Translations under genes and position numbers: made by a program
Shown: in pieces, positions 1-6,067 of the stretch
Layout: the number at the start of each line of letters is the position of its first letter
Position numbering within the stretch: position 1 is the first letter of the stretch
Assembly (NCBI GenBank): GCA_934457515.1
Contig: CAKSHV010000056.1
Coordinates: 1 to 8,013 of the forward strand
From: an uncultured Clostridia bacterium
GTDB lineage: Bacteria; Bacillota; Clostridia; RGIG6154
DNA: 8,013 nucleotides
Direction of reading: 5' to 3'
Notes under the pieces: generated by a model
Databases searched by the model: none
The model's input: only the letters and a program-made list of their open reading frames with translations
Told to the model about the DNA's origin: nothing

Positions 1-124
1 TTCCGGCACCGTTCATGCCCAAAATGCCTATTTTGTCCCCCTCTTCCACATTGAAGGACACATTTTCCAAAATAACCTCCGTTCCGAACGCTTTCGAAAC
101 GTGTGATGCGCTGAGTAGTACCAT
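1..124 (-). CDS. ABC-F family ATPase, N-terminal fragment (gene runs off the left edge)
   Basis: Only the first 41 codons are present, starting at the ATG complementary to 122-124 and leaving the window inside the Walker A motif. The fragment begins MVLLSASHVSKAFGTEVIL and ends with GDKIGILGMNGAG, just before the expected Lys-Ser/Thr. An N-terminus that goes straight into the nucleotide-binding domain, with a short beta-strand lead and the EGDKIGI(L/I)G-x-NG-x-GK pattern, is typical of soluble ABC-F proteins (Uup/EttA-like) that act on ribosomes, not of membrane transporters. This subfamily call is by similarity to remembered family members, and an ordinary ABC ATPase subunit cannot be excluded from 41 residues. 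A GAGGT ribosome binding site lies at 131-135 and a sigma-A promoter at 148-176. The gene is divergent from the deacetylase gene. Confidence 0.75.
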   Translation of the reverse strand, partial: MVLLSASHVSKAFGTEVILENVSFNVEEGDKIGILGMNGAG

Positions 125-147
125 TTTTTTACCTCAATTCGTATTTA

Positions 148-176
148 AGTATAGCATATTAAGCGCAAAATTGCAA
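148..176 (-). promoter_or_regulatory. Sigma-A promoter of the ABC-F gene
   Basis: Read on the minus strand, there is a -35 box TTGCAA (171-176), a 17-base spacer and a -10 box TATACT (148-153). The -35 box matches TTGACA at four of six positions and the -10 box matches TATAAT at five of six, with optimal spacing. It lies 24 bases upstream of the ABC-F start codon, leaving a short leader with the GAGGT site. Confidence 0.7.
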
Positions 177-211
177 TATAAATTAAAGAAAAAGAAAGGA
201 TTTGACGCGCC

Positions 212-1006
212 ATGATTTTTGTAATTAAAAAAAAGCAGGCAATTGCCCTTTGCCTTGCCGCCGCCCTTTTAATCGGATTCTGCCAAATTATGTATTACAA
301 CACCGACAAAATTTTTTCCGCCGCCTCGAAAACCGACTGGGGCTTAGGCTACGGCGAAAGCGGCACAGCGCCAAGCGGCAACCGTACGCAGGATGAGCTT
401 GCCGAATATAACGCCTATTATCTTGGCGACACATCAAAAAAAGTAATTTATTTAACTTTTGACGCGGGCTACGAAAACGGAGCGACTCCCGCCATTTTAG
501 ACGCGTTGAAAAAGCACAATGCGAAAGGCACATTTTTCCTTGTGGGCAACTACATAAAAACCCGCCCCGACCTTGTGAACCGCATGATAAACGAGGGACA
601 CAACGTGGGAAACCACACCGCAACCCACCCCGACATGTCCAAAATATCGACCATGGAATCGTTTAAAACGGAAATTACCACCTTGGAAAATCTCTTTAAA
701 GAGGCGACCGGCAAGGACTTGCAAAAGTTATACCGTCCGCCGCAGGGCAAATTCAGCACCGAAAATTTAAAAATGGCAAAAGAGTTGGGCTATAAAACCT
801 TTTTTTGGTCACTTGCCTATGTGGACTGGATTGAGGGCAACCAACCGACCAAGGAGTTTGCCTTTTCCAAGCTGCTGCCGAGGATTCATAACGGCGCCAT
901 TGTGCTGCTGCACAGCACCTCTGCCACCAATGCGGAAATTTTAGACGAGCTTTTGACAAAATGGGAAGAAATGGGCTATACATTTGGCGATTTAGCCGAA
1001 CTATAG
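212..1006 (+). CDS. PdaA-like membrane-anchored polysaccharide (peptidoglycan) deacetylase
   Basis: A 264-residue protein of the carbohydrate esterase 4 (NodB) fold. Residues 1-8 are basic and 9-28 form one hydrophobic segment, so it is probably a signal anchor with the enzyme outside the membrane or in the forespore intermembrane space. The region around DWGLGYG (42-48), the YLTFDAGYENG motif (80-90), HTATH (His135, His139, metal ligands), RPPQG (175-179), FFWSLAYVDW (197-206) and IVLLHS (230-235) follow the order of B. subtilis PdaA. PdaA removes acetyl from N-acetylmuramic acid for muramic delta-lactam formation in spore cortex. The second Asp of the usual TFDDG motif is Ala85 here. AAAGGA at 195-200 precedes the ATG by 11 bases. 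The gene stands alone on the plus strand. Its partner amidase (CwlD) is not in the window, so the cortex role is inferred from sequence similarity. It could be another PdaA/PdaB-type deacetylase. Confidence 0.85.
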   Translation: MIFVIKKKQAIALCLAAALLIGFCQIMYYNTDKIFSAASKTDWGLGYGESGTAPSGNRTQDELAEYNAYYLGDTSKKVIYLTFDAGYENGATPAILDALKKHNAKGTFFLVGNYIKTRPDLVNRMINEGHNVGNHTATHPDMSKISTMESFKTEITTLENLFKEATGKDLQKLYRPPQGKFSTENLKMAKELGYKTFFWSLAYVDWIEGNQPTKEFAFSKLLPRIHNGAIVLLHSTSATNAEILDELLTKWEEMGYTFGDLAEL

Positions 1007-1134
1007 CGGGGAATGTAAAAAAAGCACAGATCGCAAAAAGGCAAGTTAAAAATAACACGATTTGTTATAAAACCAAGAAAAAATAGAGTTAAAAATTCTC
1101 ATTTGGGAATAGAAAAAGTGCAGGACAAGTAAAG

Positions 1135-1170
1135 CGCCCCAACGGCGTATATACATTACTCCGAGGGGCG
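1135..1170. other. Interrupted stem-loop in the region between convergent genes
   Basis: CGCCCC (1135-1140) pairs with GGGGCG (1165-1170). The stem continues through a small asymmetric bulge into CGG (1143-1145) against CCG (1161-1163), with a 15-base loop. A smaller hairpin, ATTCTC/GGGAAT (1095-1110), lies upstream. Together they occupy the roughly 170-base untranslated stretch between the deacetylase stop codon and the strong hairpin at 1176. On the minus strand the stem is followed by CTTT, so it could also help stop transcripts from the four-cysteine gene. It matches no RNA family that I recognise. Confidence 0.35.
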
Positions 1171-1175
1171 GTTTG

Positions 1176-1219
1176 TGCGCAGCCAAAAGACTTAAAAAGT
1201 CTTTTGGCTGCGCATTTTT
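1176..1219 (+). terminator. Intrinsic terminator downstream of the deacetylase gene
   Basis: An 18-base left arm (1176-1193) and its perfect complement (1197-1214) enclose a three-base AAA loop, and the plus strand continues with TTTTT (1215-1219). There is no T tract on the minus-strand side, so the signal works best for the plus-strand deacetylase transcript. It sits between two convergent genes, 11 bases from the end of the four-cysteine gene. Confidence 0.75.
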
Positions 1220-1230
1220 ACATCTCCGAA

Positions 1231-1407
1231 TTAGTTTTGTTTTCGAACCAAAGCATATTCATCACCGTTTCGGTAATAGGGACAAACGGTGTGTTTTTTT
1301 CGTGTAAACCGCTCGTATTCGTCTTCGTCTAACGTAACCGAGCAAACCGGCTCTCCCGTCAGTTCGTCCTCTTCGAAATACAAACAGCTTTCGCACTGTG
1401 CATCCAT
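1231..1407 (-). CDS. Small four-cysteine acidic protein (DUF6472-like), function unknown
   Basis: A 58-residue protein with cysteines at 5, 8, 22 and 42 (CESC, VCSV and VCPY contexts), an acidic LDEDEYERF stretch (26-34) and the ending DEYALVRKQN. The spacing C-x2-C...C...C suggests a small metal-binding knuckle. The pattern resembles the short clostridial family that I remember as DUF6472, with no known role. I set the start at the ATG complementary to 1405-1407, because AAGGAG (1417-1422, minus strand) lies nine bases upstream. The reading frame is open for nine more codons, but a start there would have no such site. It follows the oxidoreductase by 74 bases on the same strand and may be co-transcribed, although a large inverted repeat lies between them. 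Confidence 0.8.
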   Translation of the reverse strand: MDAQCESCLYFEEDELTGEPVCSVTLDEDEYERFTRKKHTVCPYYRNGDEYALVRKQN

Positions 1408-1434
1408 TTTAAAAATCTCCTTTTTTATAGTCAA

Positions 1435-1484
1435 GGGTTCGGATTAAAAACGCCATGGCACTTTTAATTCGAACCCGCTTTTTA
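1435..1484 (+). terminator. 42-base inverted repeat after the oxidoreductase, terminator-like on the plus strand
   Basis: GGGTTCG (1435-1441) and ATTAAAA (1443-1449) pair with TTTTAAT (1462-1468) and CGAACCC (1470-1476), and the centre is the palindrome GCCATGGC (1452-1459). In a plus-strand RNA the odd pair 1442/1469 is a G-U wobble, giving a continuous 15-bp outer stem followed by GCTTTTTATTTG. In a minus-strand RNA the same position is an A-C mismatch and no T tract follows. The best terminator geometry is therefore antisense to the flanking genes. It may be bidirectional in practice, or the DNA palindrome may be a protein-binding site. Confidence 0.5.
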
Positions 1485-2507
1485 TTTGTTTTTTCGTGCA
1501 CTTTCATACAGCGCGCAAATCATGCGGTGGGTTTTTAAGCCTTCCTCTAATGTATCGTCCGGCTGACCCGCCAAAAAGGCGTTGTATTCATTTCGAATCT
1601 GCTTGTAGTGGCTTATGCCCCAATACCCTTTTGCACCGTCGCCGAAATCAATCTTTTTCTCATCGTCCGCGCCAGAGCGCTCGGTTGTGCCGTCGCCATA
1701 TGTAACGGTCGCCTCGTCGCTTACAATGCGCATAACCCCTTTTTCGCCGTGAATCATAACCAAAATCGGGTCGTCCATCGAGAAATTGTTGGTTGCAAAA
1801 AACGGAACATGCAAGCCGCCCTCAAACTGCAGAAGTCCGCTTGCCTCGTCCTCAACCGCGATGGACGGATGTATGCGGTTGGCAATGCTTGCCTGAACCG
1901 AAACAAATTCGTTCGGAATCAGCCAGCGAAGCAAGTCAAACGAATGAATCGCCTGATTGATAATCACGCCGCCGCCCTCTTTGTCAAGCGTTCCGCGCCA
2001 GTCGCCCGAAGCATAATACGACTCGGGGCGGTTCCAGGTTACGATGATTTTGCCGCCTAAGATTTTGCCTAATTTTCCGCTGTCAATCACATGTTTTGCA
2101 AACACACTGCCGGGATTTAAGCGGTTTTGGAAAATAATGCTCAACCCGCCCTTGGATTCTTTTGCGGCGCGCGCCATTTCCTCGCCGTCCTCCCCGCGAA
2201 TTGCCATCGGCTTTTCGCAGATAACAAAAAGGTCTTTCTTTAAGGCATACAGCACCATTTCTTTATGCAAATAATGCGGCGTGCAAACATGCACCACATC
2301 AATCTCGCCGCTGTCTATCATTTCCTTATAATCATAAAATGCCTTGCAGTTTAAATCTTTTGCCGCTCTGTCCGCCCTGCCGCGGTCAATATCGCAAACC
2401 GCCGCAACACACCCGTTTTCCAAAGCGCCGACCGAATGTGCGTGCATGGGAAAAATGTTGCCGCAGCCGATAATGCCTGCCCGTAAAACCGTTTTGTTAT
2501 CCATCAT
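1482..2507 (-). CDS. Gfo/Idh/MocA-family NAD(P)-dependent oxidoreductase
   Basis: A 341-residue cytoplasmic protein with the standard two-domain layout. The N-terminal Rossmann fold has GIIGCGNI (11-18) as the dinucleotide loop, VCTPHYLH (74-81), and the family's EKP motif in CEKPMA (97-102). The C-terminal alpha/beta domain has GDWRG (168-172) and GGGVIINQAIHSFDLLRW (178-195), where His188 sits at the usual catalytic histidine position. Such enzymes oxidise or reduce sugars, inositols and related polyols, or act on glycosides through a keto intermediate. The substrate cannot be read from the sequence. Two adjacent ATG codons follow a GGAG site. The second (2502-2504) has the better eight-base spacing, so the real protein may be one residue shorter. 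A structured leader (2534-2570) precedes it. It lies downstream of ftsZ but beyond a hairpin, so it is probably not part of the division operon. Confidence 0.9.
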   Translation of the reverse strand: MMDNKTVLRAGIIGCGNIFPMHAHSVGALENGCVAAVCDIDRGRADRAAKDLNCKAFYDYKEMIDSGEIDVVHVCTPHYLHKEMVLYALKKDLFVICEKPMAIRGEDGEEMARAAKESKGGLSIIFQNRLNPGSVFAKHVIDSGKLGKILGGKIIVTWNRPESYYASGDWRGTLDKEGGGVIINQAIHSFDLLRWLIPNEFVSVQASIANRIHPSIAVEDEASGLLQFEGGLHVPFFATNNFSMDDPILVMIHGEKGVMRIVSDEATVTYGDGTTERSGADDEKKIDFGDGAKGYWGISHYKQIRNEYNAFLAGQPDDTLEEGLKTHRMICALYESARKNK

Positions 2508-2533
2508 AAACTCTCCGTTCCGCCGCTGAAAGC

Positions 2534-2570
2534 AAAGGTTTTGAGATTGCGCAACGCCTAAAAAACCTTT
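2534..2570 (-). promoter_or_regulatory. Inverted repeat in the leader of the oxidoreductase gene
   Basis: AAAGGTTTT (2534-2542) and AAAACCTTT (2562-2570) are perfect complements separated by 19 bases, and the loop contains the palindrome TTGCGCAA (2547-2554). A further CCTTTG at 2577-2582 could compete for pairing with CAAAGG at 2533-2538. The repeat lies 27 bases upstream of the oxidoreductase start. It may be an operator or an mRNA control element. No T tract follows on the coding strand, so a simple terminator is unlikely, and I could not place a convincing promoter for this gene. Confidence 0.35.
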
Positions 2571-2624
2571 TCTCCGCCTTTGTTTTGCTCAATTCTCGGT
2601 AAAAACATTTTATTTATTTTTCAG

Positions 2625-2658
2625 TTTAAACCCCGAACCGCATAAAAACGGTTCGGGG
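2625..2658 (-). terminator. Probable terminator of ftsZ
   Basis: CCCCGAACCG (2631-2640) and CGGTTCGGGG (2649-2658) form a perfect 10-bp GC-rich stem with an 8-base loop, 44 bases after the ftsZ stop codon. In the minus-strand direction it is followed by TTTAAAC, a short T tract, so termination may be partial and some read-through into the oxidoreductase is possible. A smaller hairpin, GCAC/GTGC (2680-2694), lies between it and ftsZ. Confidence 0.6.
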
Positions 2659-2701
2659 AAGTATTTATTCTGTCATTTTGCACGTTAAATGTGCCTGAAA
2701 A

Positions 2702-3847
2702 TCAGTTCTTTTTACGCATGAAAGAGGGCAGACCCAAATCGTCATCCTCGTTTGCCGCAGTTTCCTGCTGCGCCATTTCGCGCTCTTTTCTCAAAGACTC
2801 GAACAAGCCGCCGCCCTGCTGCGAAAGCGGAGTGTTTTCAGCCGGCTTGGGGGTTACGGTTTCAGCCATCTTTTTGCCGAAGCCAAAGCCCTGTTTTGTA
2901 TCAAAACCGGTTGCAATAACCGTAATCGAAATTTCTTCGCCCATAGACTCGTCCAGCGTTGCACCGAAAATAATGTTTGCCGAGGGGTCAACATACTGCT
3001 GAATCAGCTCGGTTGCCTGGCGAACTTCCAAAATTCCGAGGTTTGCACCCGACAGATTGATAATCGCGCCGCGCGCACCGTCGATAGAAGTTTCCAAAAT
3101 CGGGCTCTTGATCGCAAGCATAGCCGCGTCTTCCGCACGGTTGTCGCCTTTCGAAACGCCGATACCCATGTGTGCGTAACCGGAGTTCGACATAATCGCT
3201 TTCACATCGGCAAAGTCCAAATTAATGAAGCCGTTGCCGGTAATAATGTCGGAAATGCTCTGAATACCCTGGCGCAGAATGTCGTTTGCAACCGCAAACG
3301 CATCGGTAAGAGATGTGTTTTTCTGAGCCACTTCGAATAATTTATCATTCGGAACGGTGATTAAAGAATCCACCGCGTCTTTCAAATTTTCAATACCGCT
3401 CATGGCATTGGTCATGCGAACCTTGCCCTCAAAGCTGAAAGGCTTGGTTACGATACCAACCGTTAAAATGCCCATTTCACGAGCCAGCTTTGCAACAACC
3501 GGAGCCGAGCCCGTGCCTGTGCCGCCGCCCATGCCTGCGGTTACAAATACCATGTCCGCACCCTTAATGTGCTGACCGATTTCCTCAATGCTCTCCTCGG
3601 CGGATTTGCGACCAACCTCGGGGTTTGCGCCTGCGCCCAAACCTTTGGTGATTTTTTCGCCGATTTGAATTTTAACATCTGCCTTAGATGAAGCCAAGGT
3701 CTGCTTGTCCGTATTTATTGCAATAAATTCAACGCCGGAAAAGCCTGCGTCAATCATGGCGTTAATTGCGTTGTTACCACCACCGCCGCAGCCGATTACT
3801 TTAATGAGCGCGCCGTTATTTCCATCAACAACAAAGTCCATTGCCAT
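2702..3847 (-). CDS. ftsZ: Cell division protein FtsZ, tubulin-like GTPase
   Basis: A 381-residue protein that polymerises into the cytokinetic ring at midcell and recruits the divisome. The GTP-binding region has [11 protein letters not shown] (19-29), the tubulin signature [10 protein letters not shown] (107-116) and [10 protein letters not shown] (135-144). The T7 loop [11 protein letters not shown] (209-219) carries the catalytic aspartates that act on the neighbouring subunit. A short Gln/Glu-rich linker (about 325-368) leads to the conserved C-terminal peptide [12 protein letters not shown], the docking site for membrane tethers. The start is the ATG at 3845-3847 (MAMDF). A full AAGGAGG lies eight bases upstream, and the 25 open codons further upstream overlap the promoter. 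The gene follows ftsQ directly, without ftsA. It has its own promoter at 3881-3909 and a hairpin after the stop codon, so it can be expressed apart from the genes upstream. Confidence 0.98.
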   Translation of the reverse strand: MAMDFVVDGNNGALIKVIGCGGGGNNAINAMIDAGFSGVEFIAINTDKQTLASSKADVKIQIGEKITKGLGAGANPEVGRKSAEESIEEIGQHIKGADMVFVTAGMGGGTGTGSAPVVAKLAREMGILTVGIVTKPFSFEGKVRMTNAMSGIENLKDAVDSLITVPNDKLFEVAQKNTSLTDAFAVANDILRQGIQSISDIITGNGFINLDFADVKAIMSNSGYAHMGIGVSKGDNRAEDAAMLAIKSPILETSIDGARGAIINLSGANLGILEVRQATELIQQYVDPSANIIFGATLDESMGEEISITVIATGFDTKQGFGFGKKMAETVTPKPAENTPLSQQGGGLFESLRKEREMAQQETAANEDDDLGLPSFMRKKN

Positions 3848-3880
3848 CTTTTTTTCCTCCTTAAAAACACTTATATTTAT

Positions 3881-3909
3881 ATTATAGTACAAACTTTGAA
3901 AATTGTAAA
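3881..3909 (-). promoter_or_regulatory. Sigma-A promoter of ftsZ
   Basis: On the minus strand there is a -35 box TTTACA (3904-3909, five of six matches), a 17-base spacer and a perfect -10 box TATAAT (3881-3886). It lies 33 bases upstream of the ftsZ start codon, in a 127-base AT-rich gap between ftsQ and ftsZ. It would allow strong ftsZ expression independent of the wall-synthesis genes. Confidence 0.85.
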
Positions 3910-3974
3910 TAACAAATTTCAATTTTTTTCGGATTTATGCATTTTTCTTTCAAATTTTTACAAACAAATAAAAT

Positions 3975-4742
3975 TTACTGCTCCTCTGCCGGTGTGAAAA
4001 TGGCTTTTCCCTCCACCGTTAAGGTAATCGTTCCCTTTTCGGACGGGGCAAGCTCATCGAGTGCAACCTGCAGCATCATCAGTTTATAGTCAAGCCGATA
4101 ACCGTCGCCGATGACAACGGTTTTGTTTCCGTCATACACAAAGCCCAAATTATCGGTATTTTTTATGTTCAGCTCGGTTGTCCGCGCATACAAATCATAT
4201 TCGTTTAACTTTTCATACAGCACCGAAAACGCCTGTGCACGCTCTTCGTCTTTGTCGGAAAGCGCCTGCCCTATAGATAAACCTTTCAGAACCGCGCCGT
4301 CGATAAGCGGAATGTTTTCGGGCGCGGCTTTCACCTGCTCCAAAAGCCGTCCGCCTTTATCAATCAGAACAAAACTGCCGCCGAACGCCGCATAGGCGCA
4401 CGGCTCGCGCTCGGTGATTTTCACCCGAATCCCGTCGGGCAGTTTGCGGTGCACCTCGGCGGTTTCCACATAAGGAAGTGCAAGAAGCGCCTGCTTGCTT
4501 TTCCTTAGCCTTATTTTAAACACATTCTCGCCCGTGTTATACTGTATGGCGGTTTTAATCTCGCCGCCTGTCACCTTGTTTGCACCCTGAATATCAATCC
4601 ACTTCACGTTGAAAAAAGGCGTGAGCATGAGAACAAGCAGGGTAACAACTACCAGAAGTAAAAAGCCTCCGAATTTTGCAACCCTGTTGCTCCGCCGTTT
4701 CATACGGACTATTTTTTTGTTTCTCTTTCGTCTGATGCCCAT
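3975..4742 (-). CDS. ftsQ: Cell division protein FtsQ/DivIB
   Basis: A 255-residue bitopic membrane protein of the divisome that binds FtsL and DivIC/FtsB and helps couple ring assembly to septal wall synthesis. The N-terminal 23 residues are strongly basic (RRKRNKK, RMKRR). A single transmembrane segment spans about 24-43. A POTRA domain follows (about 45-112), with the typical VKWIDIQGANKV start and the LPYVETAEVHRKLPDGIRVKITER core. The beta domain covers about 113-245 and ends in a short acidic tail. Size and layout fit DivIB of Gram-positive bacteria. The ATG (4740-4742) lies eight bases after the murA stop codon, and its AAAGG site overlaps the murA stop codon, so the two genes are likely translationally coupled. 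It is followed by ftsZ on the same strand. Confidence 0.93.
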   Translation of the reverse strand: MGIRRKRNKKIVRMKRRSNRVAKFGGFLLLVVVTLLVLMLTPFFNVKWIDIQGANKVTGGEIKTAIQYNTGENVFKIRLRKSKQALLALPYVETAEVHRKLPDGIRVKITEREPCAYAAFGGSFVLIDKGGRLLEQVKAAPENIPLIDGAVLKGLSIGQALSDKDEERAQAFSVLYEKLNEYDLYARTTELNIKNTDNLGFVYDGNKTVVIGDGYRLDYKLMMLQVALDELAPSEKGTITLTVEGKAIFTPAEEQ

Positions 4743-4750
4743 GACAACCT

Positions 4751-6019
4751 TTAATCCTTTTCCTGCTTTCTGTATATATCCGCACCGAGCATGCCCAGTG
4801 CGTGTTCAATATTCACATATCCTCTGTCCAAATATTCGGTGCCGCCCACAACCGTTGTGCCGTGCGCCGAAAGCCCCGCCGCAACCAGTGCGCCCGCTCC
4901 GCGCAGTTCTTTTGCAAAAACGCATGCACCCGTAAGGTGCGGCACGCCGCAAATCACCGCCGTGCGGCCGTTGACTGTAATATTCGCCCCCATTTTTAAA
5001 AGTTCTTCTATGTGACGAAACCGGTTTTCAAAAATCGTTTCGGTCAATTCCGTCACTCCGTCAGACGCTGCAAGGCACGCCGTAAGCGGCGCCTGTGCAT
5101 CGGTCGGAAACCCGGGGAAAACAGTCGTTTTCATTTTGCCGACTCCCCTTAATCTGCCGTTTGACAACAAAGAAATTTCGTTTTCATGTATTTGAATTTC
5201 ACAGCCCGCTTTTTCAAGAACCGAAAGCACAGCTTTTAAATCTTTGGGCGGTATACCGCAAAACGTAACGTTCCCGCCCGCCGCAGCCGCGCCGAACAGG
5301 TAAGTTGCGCACACAATGCGGTCGCCCCGAATGGTAAATTCTCCACCATGCAAGGCGCTGACGCCGTCGATATAAATCGCATCTGTCCCCGCCCCGCGGA
5401 CGCGTCCGCCCATGGCGTTGATAAAATTCTGCAACTCTGAAATTTCAGGTTCCCTTGCGGGATTTAAAATAGCGGTTGTGCCTTTTAAGAAAACCGACGC
5501 CATCATGATGTTTTCTGTCGCGCCGACGCTTGGAAAGGGCAGCTCAATCACCGCCGCATGCGGATTTTCCATTCGGCAAATCATTTTGCCGTCCTCATTT
5601 TGCTCAGAAAAAGCAATGCCGAGATCTTTCAGTGCCCTAATATGTAAGTCAATCGGGCGCGCGCCGATTTCACAGCCGCCCGGTGTGCACACGGTTGCTT
5701 TGCCCGCACGCGATAAAATTGCGCCCAAAAACATAACGGACGAGCGCATTTTGCACATCAAATCCGCACGGATTTCACAGCCCGTTATACCGCTTGTATC
5801 CACCAAAAGCGTACTGCCCTCGCGTTTTGTTTTTCCGCCGAGCGATTCTATAATTTCCAGCGCACAGTGCACATCCGAAATTTCGGGACAATTCTTTAAA
5901 ACGCACGTGTCTCGGCACAAAATGCTTGCCGCCAAGATCGGCAAAACCGCATTTTTTGAACCTTGAATATCAAGCCGTCCGTTTAGCCGTCTGCCCCCGC
6001 AAATTACAATTTTACCCAC
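4751..6019 (-). CDS. murA: UDP-N-acetylglucosamine 1-carboxyvinyltransferase MurA
   Basis: A cytoplasmic enzyme that transfers enolpyruvate from phosphoenolpyruvate to UDP-GlcNAc, the first committed step of peptidoglycan synthesis. Numbered from the GTG start it has 422 residues, the family's usual length. Lys22 lies in GSKNAVLPILA (20-30). The active-site loop TPGGCEIGARPIDLH (112-126) holds the catalytic cysteine at 116, the residue modified by fosfomycin, so the enzyme is predicted to be sensitive. FPGFPTDAQA (301-310) carries the catalytic aspartate, and FENRF (330-334) and ELRGAGALVAAG (371-382) complete the site. I chose the GTG at 6017-6019: homologues start at the K-I-V-I-x-GG strand, and a GGGGGG run lies eight bases upstream. 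An in-frame TTG six codons earlier has no ribosome binding site. The gene lies between ftsW and ftsQ, where murG would normally intervene. Confidence 0.95.
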   Translation of the reverse strand: MGKIVICGGRRLNGRLDIQGSKNAVLPILAASILCRDTCVLKNCPEISDVHCALEIIESLGGKTKREGSTLLVDTSGITGCEIRADLMCKMRSSVMFLGAILSRAGKATVCTPGGCEIGARPIDLHIRALKDLGIAFSEQNEDGKMICRMENPHAAVIELPFPSVGATENIMMASVFLKGTTAILNPAREPEISELQNFINAMGGRVRGAGTDAIYIDGVSALHGGEFTIRGDRIVCATYLFGAAAAGGNVTFCGIPPKDLKAVLSVLEKAGCEIQIHENEISLLSNGRLRGVGKMKTTVFPGFPTDAQAPLTACLAASDGVTELTETIFENRFRHIEELLKMGANITVNGRTAVICGVPHLTGACVFAKELRGAGALVAAGLSAHGTTVVGGTEYLDRGYVNIEHALGMLGADIYRKQEKD

Positions 6020-6027
6020 CTTGAAAT

Positions 6028-6053
6028 CCCCCCACAATACATGGTATGCGGGG
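6028..6053 (-). promoter_or_regulatory. Hairpin overlapping the murA ribosome binding site
   Basis: In the ftsW-murA gap, minus-strand CCCCGCATAC (6044-6053) pairs with GTATTGTGGGG (6030-6040) through one bulged base and one G-U wobble, with a three-base loop. The GGGG of the right arm is part of the six-G run (6028-6033) that serves as the murA ribosome binding site. Folding could lower murA translation. Whether this is regulatory is inference. Confidence 0.35.
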
Positions 6054-6067
6054 ACTTTAAATGTGTG

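Noticed and set aside
141..182. A sporulation sigma factor (E or G type) promoter for the deacetylase, suggested by CATATTA at 155-161.
   Set aside because: No matching -35 element lies at an acceptable distance, and the bases belong to the well-formed opposite-strand sigma-A promoter.
15..215. A 66-codon open frame on the plus strand at the left edge.
   Set aside because: It is antisense to the ABC-F start and promoter and has no ribosome binding site or recognisable sequence.
1429..1434. TTGACT on the minus strand as a -35 box for the four-cysteine gene.
   Set aside because: A -10 box at normal spacing would fall at or inside the start codon, and nothing suitable is there.
1455..1478. A tRNA-like 3' end on the minus strand (GGGTTCGAAT followed by GTGCCA).
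   Set aside because: The T-loop resemblance is accidental. There is no acceptor, D or anticodon arm, and the bases pair instead with the other half of the 42-base inverted repeat.
1608..2060. A 150-codon open frame on the plus strand.
   Set aside because: It is the reverse-strand shadow of the oxidoreductase, whose family motifs run in frame through the whole interval.
3848..3922. A 25-residue N-terminal extension of FtsZ.
   Set aside because: The extension runs through the ribosome binding site and the -10 box, and homologues begin close to the MAMDF start.
5412..5966. A 184-codon open frame on the plus strand.
   Set aside because: It is antisense to murA, which has all its catalytic motifs here. 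It has no recognisable domain.
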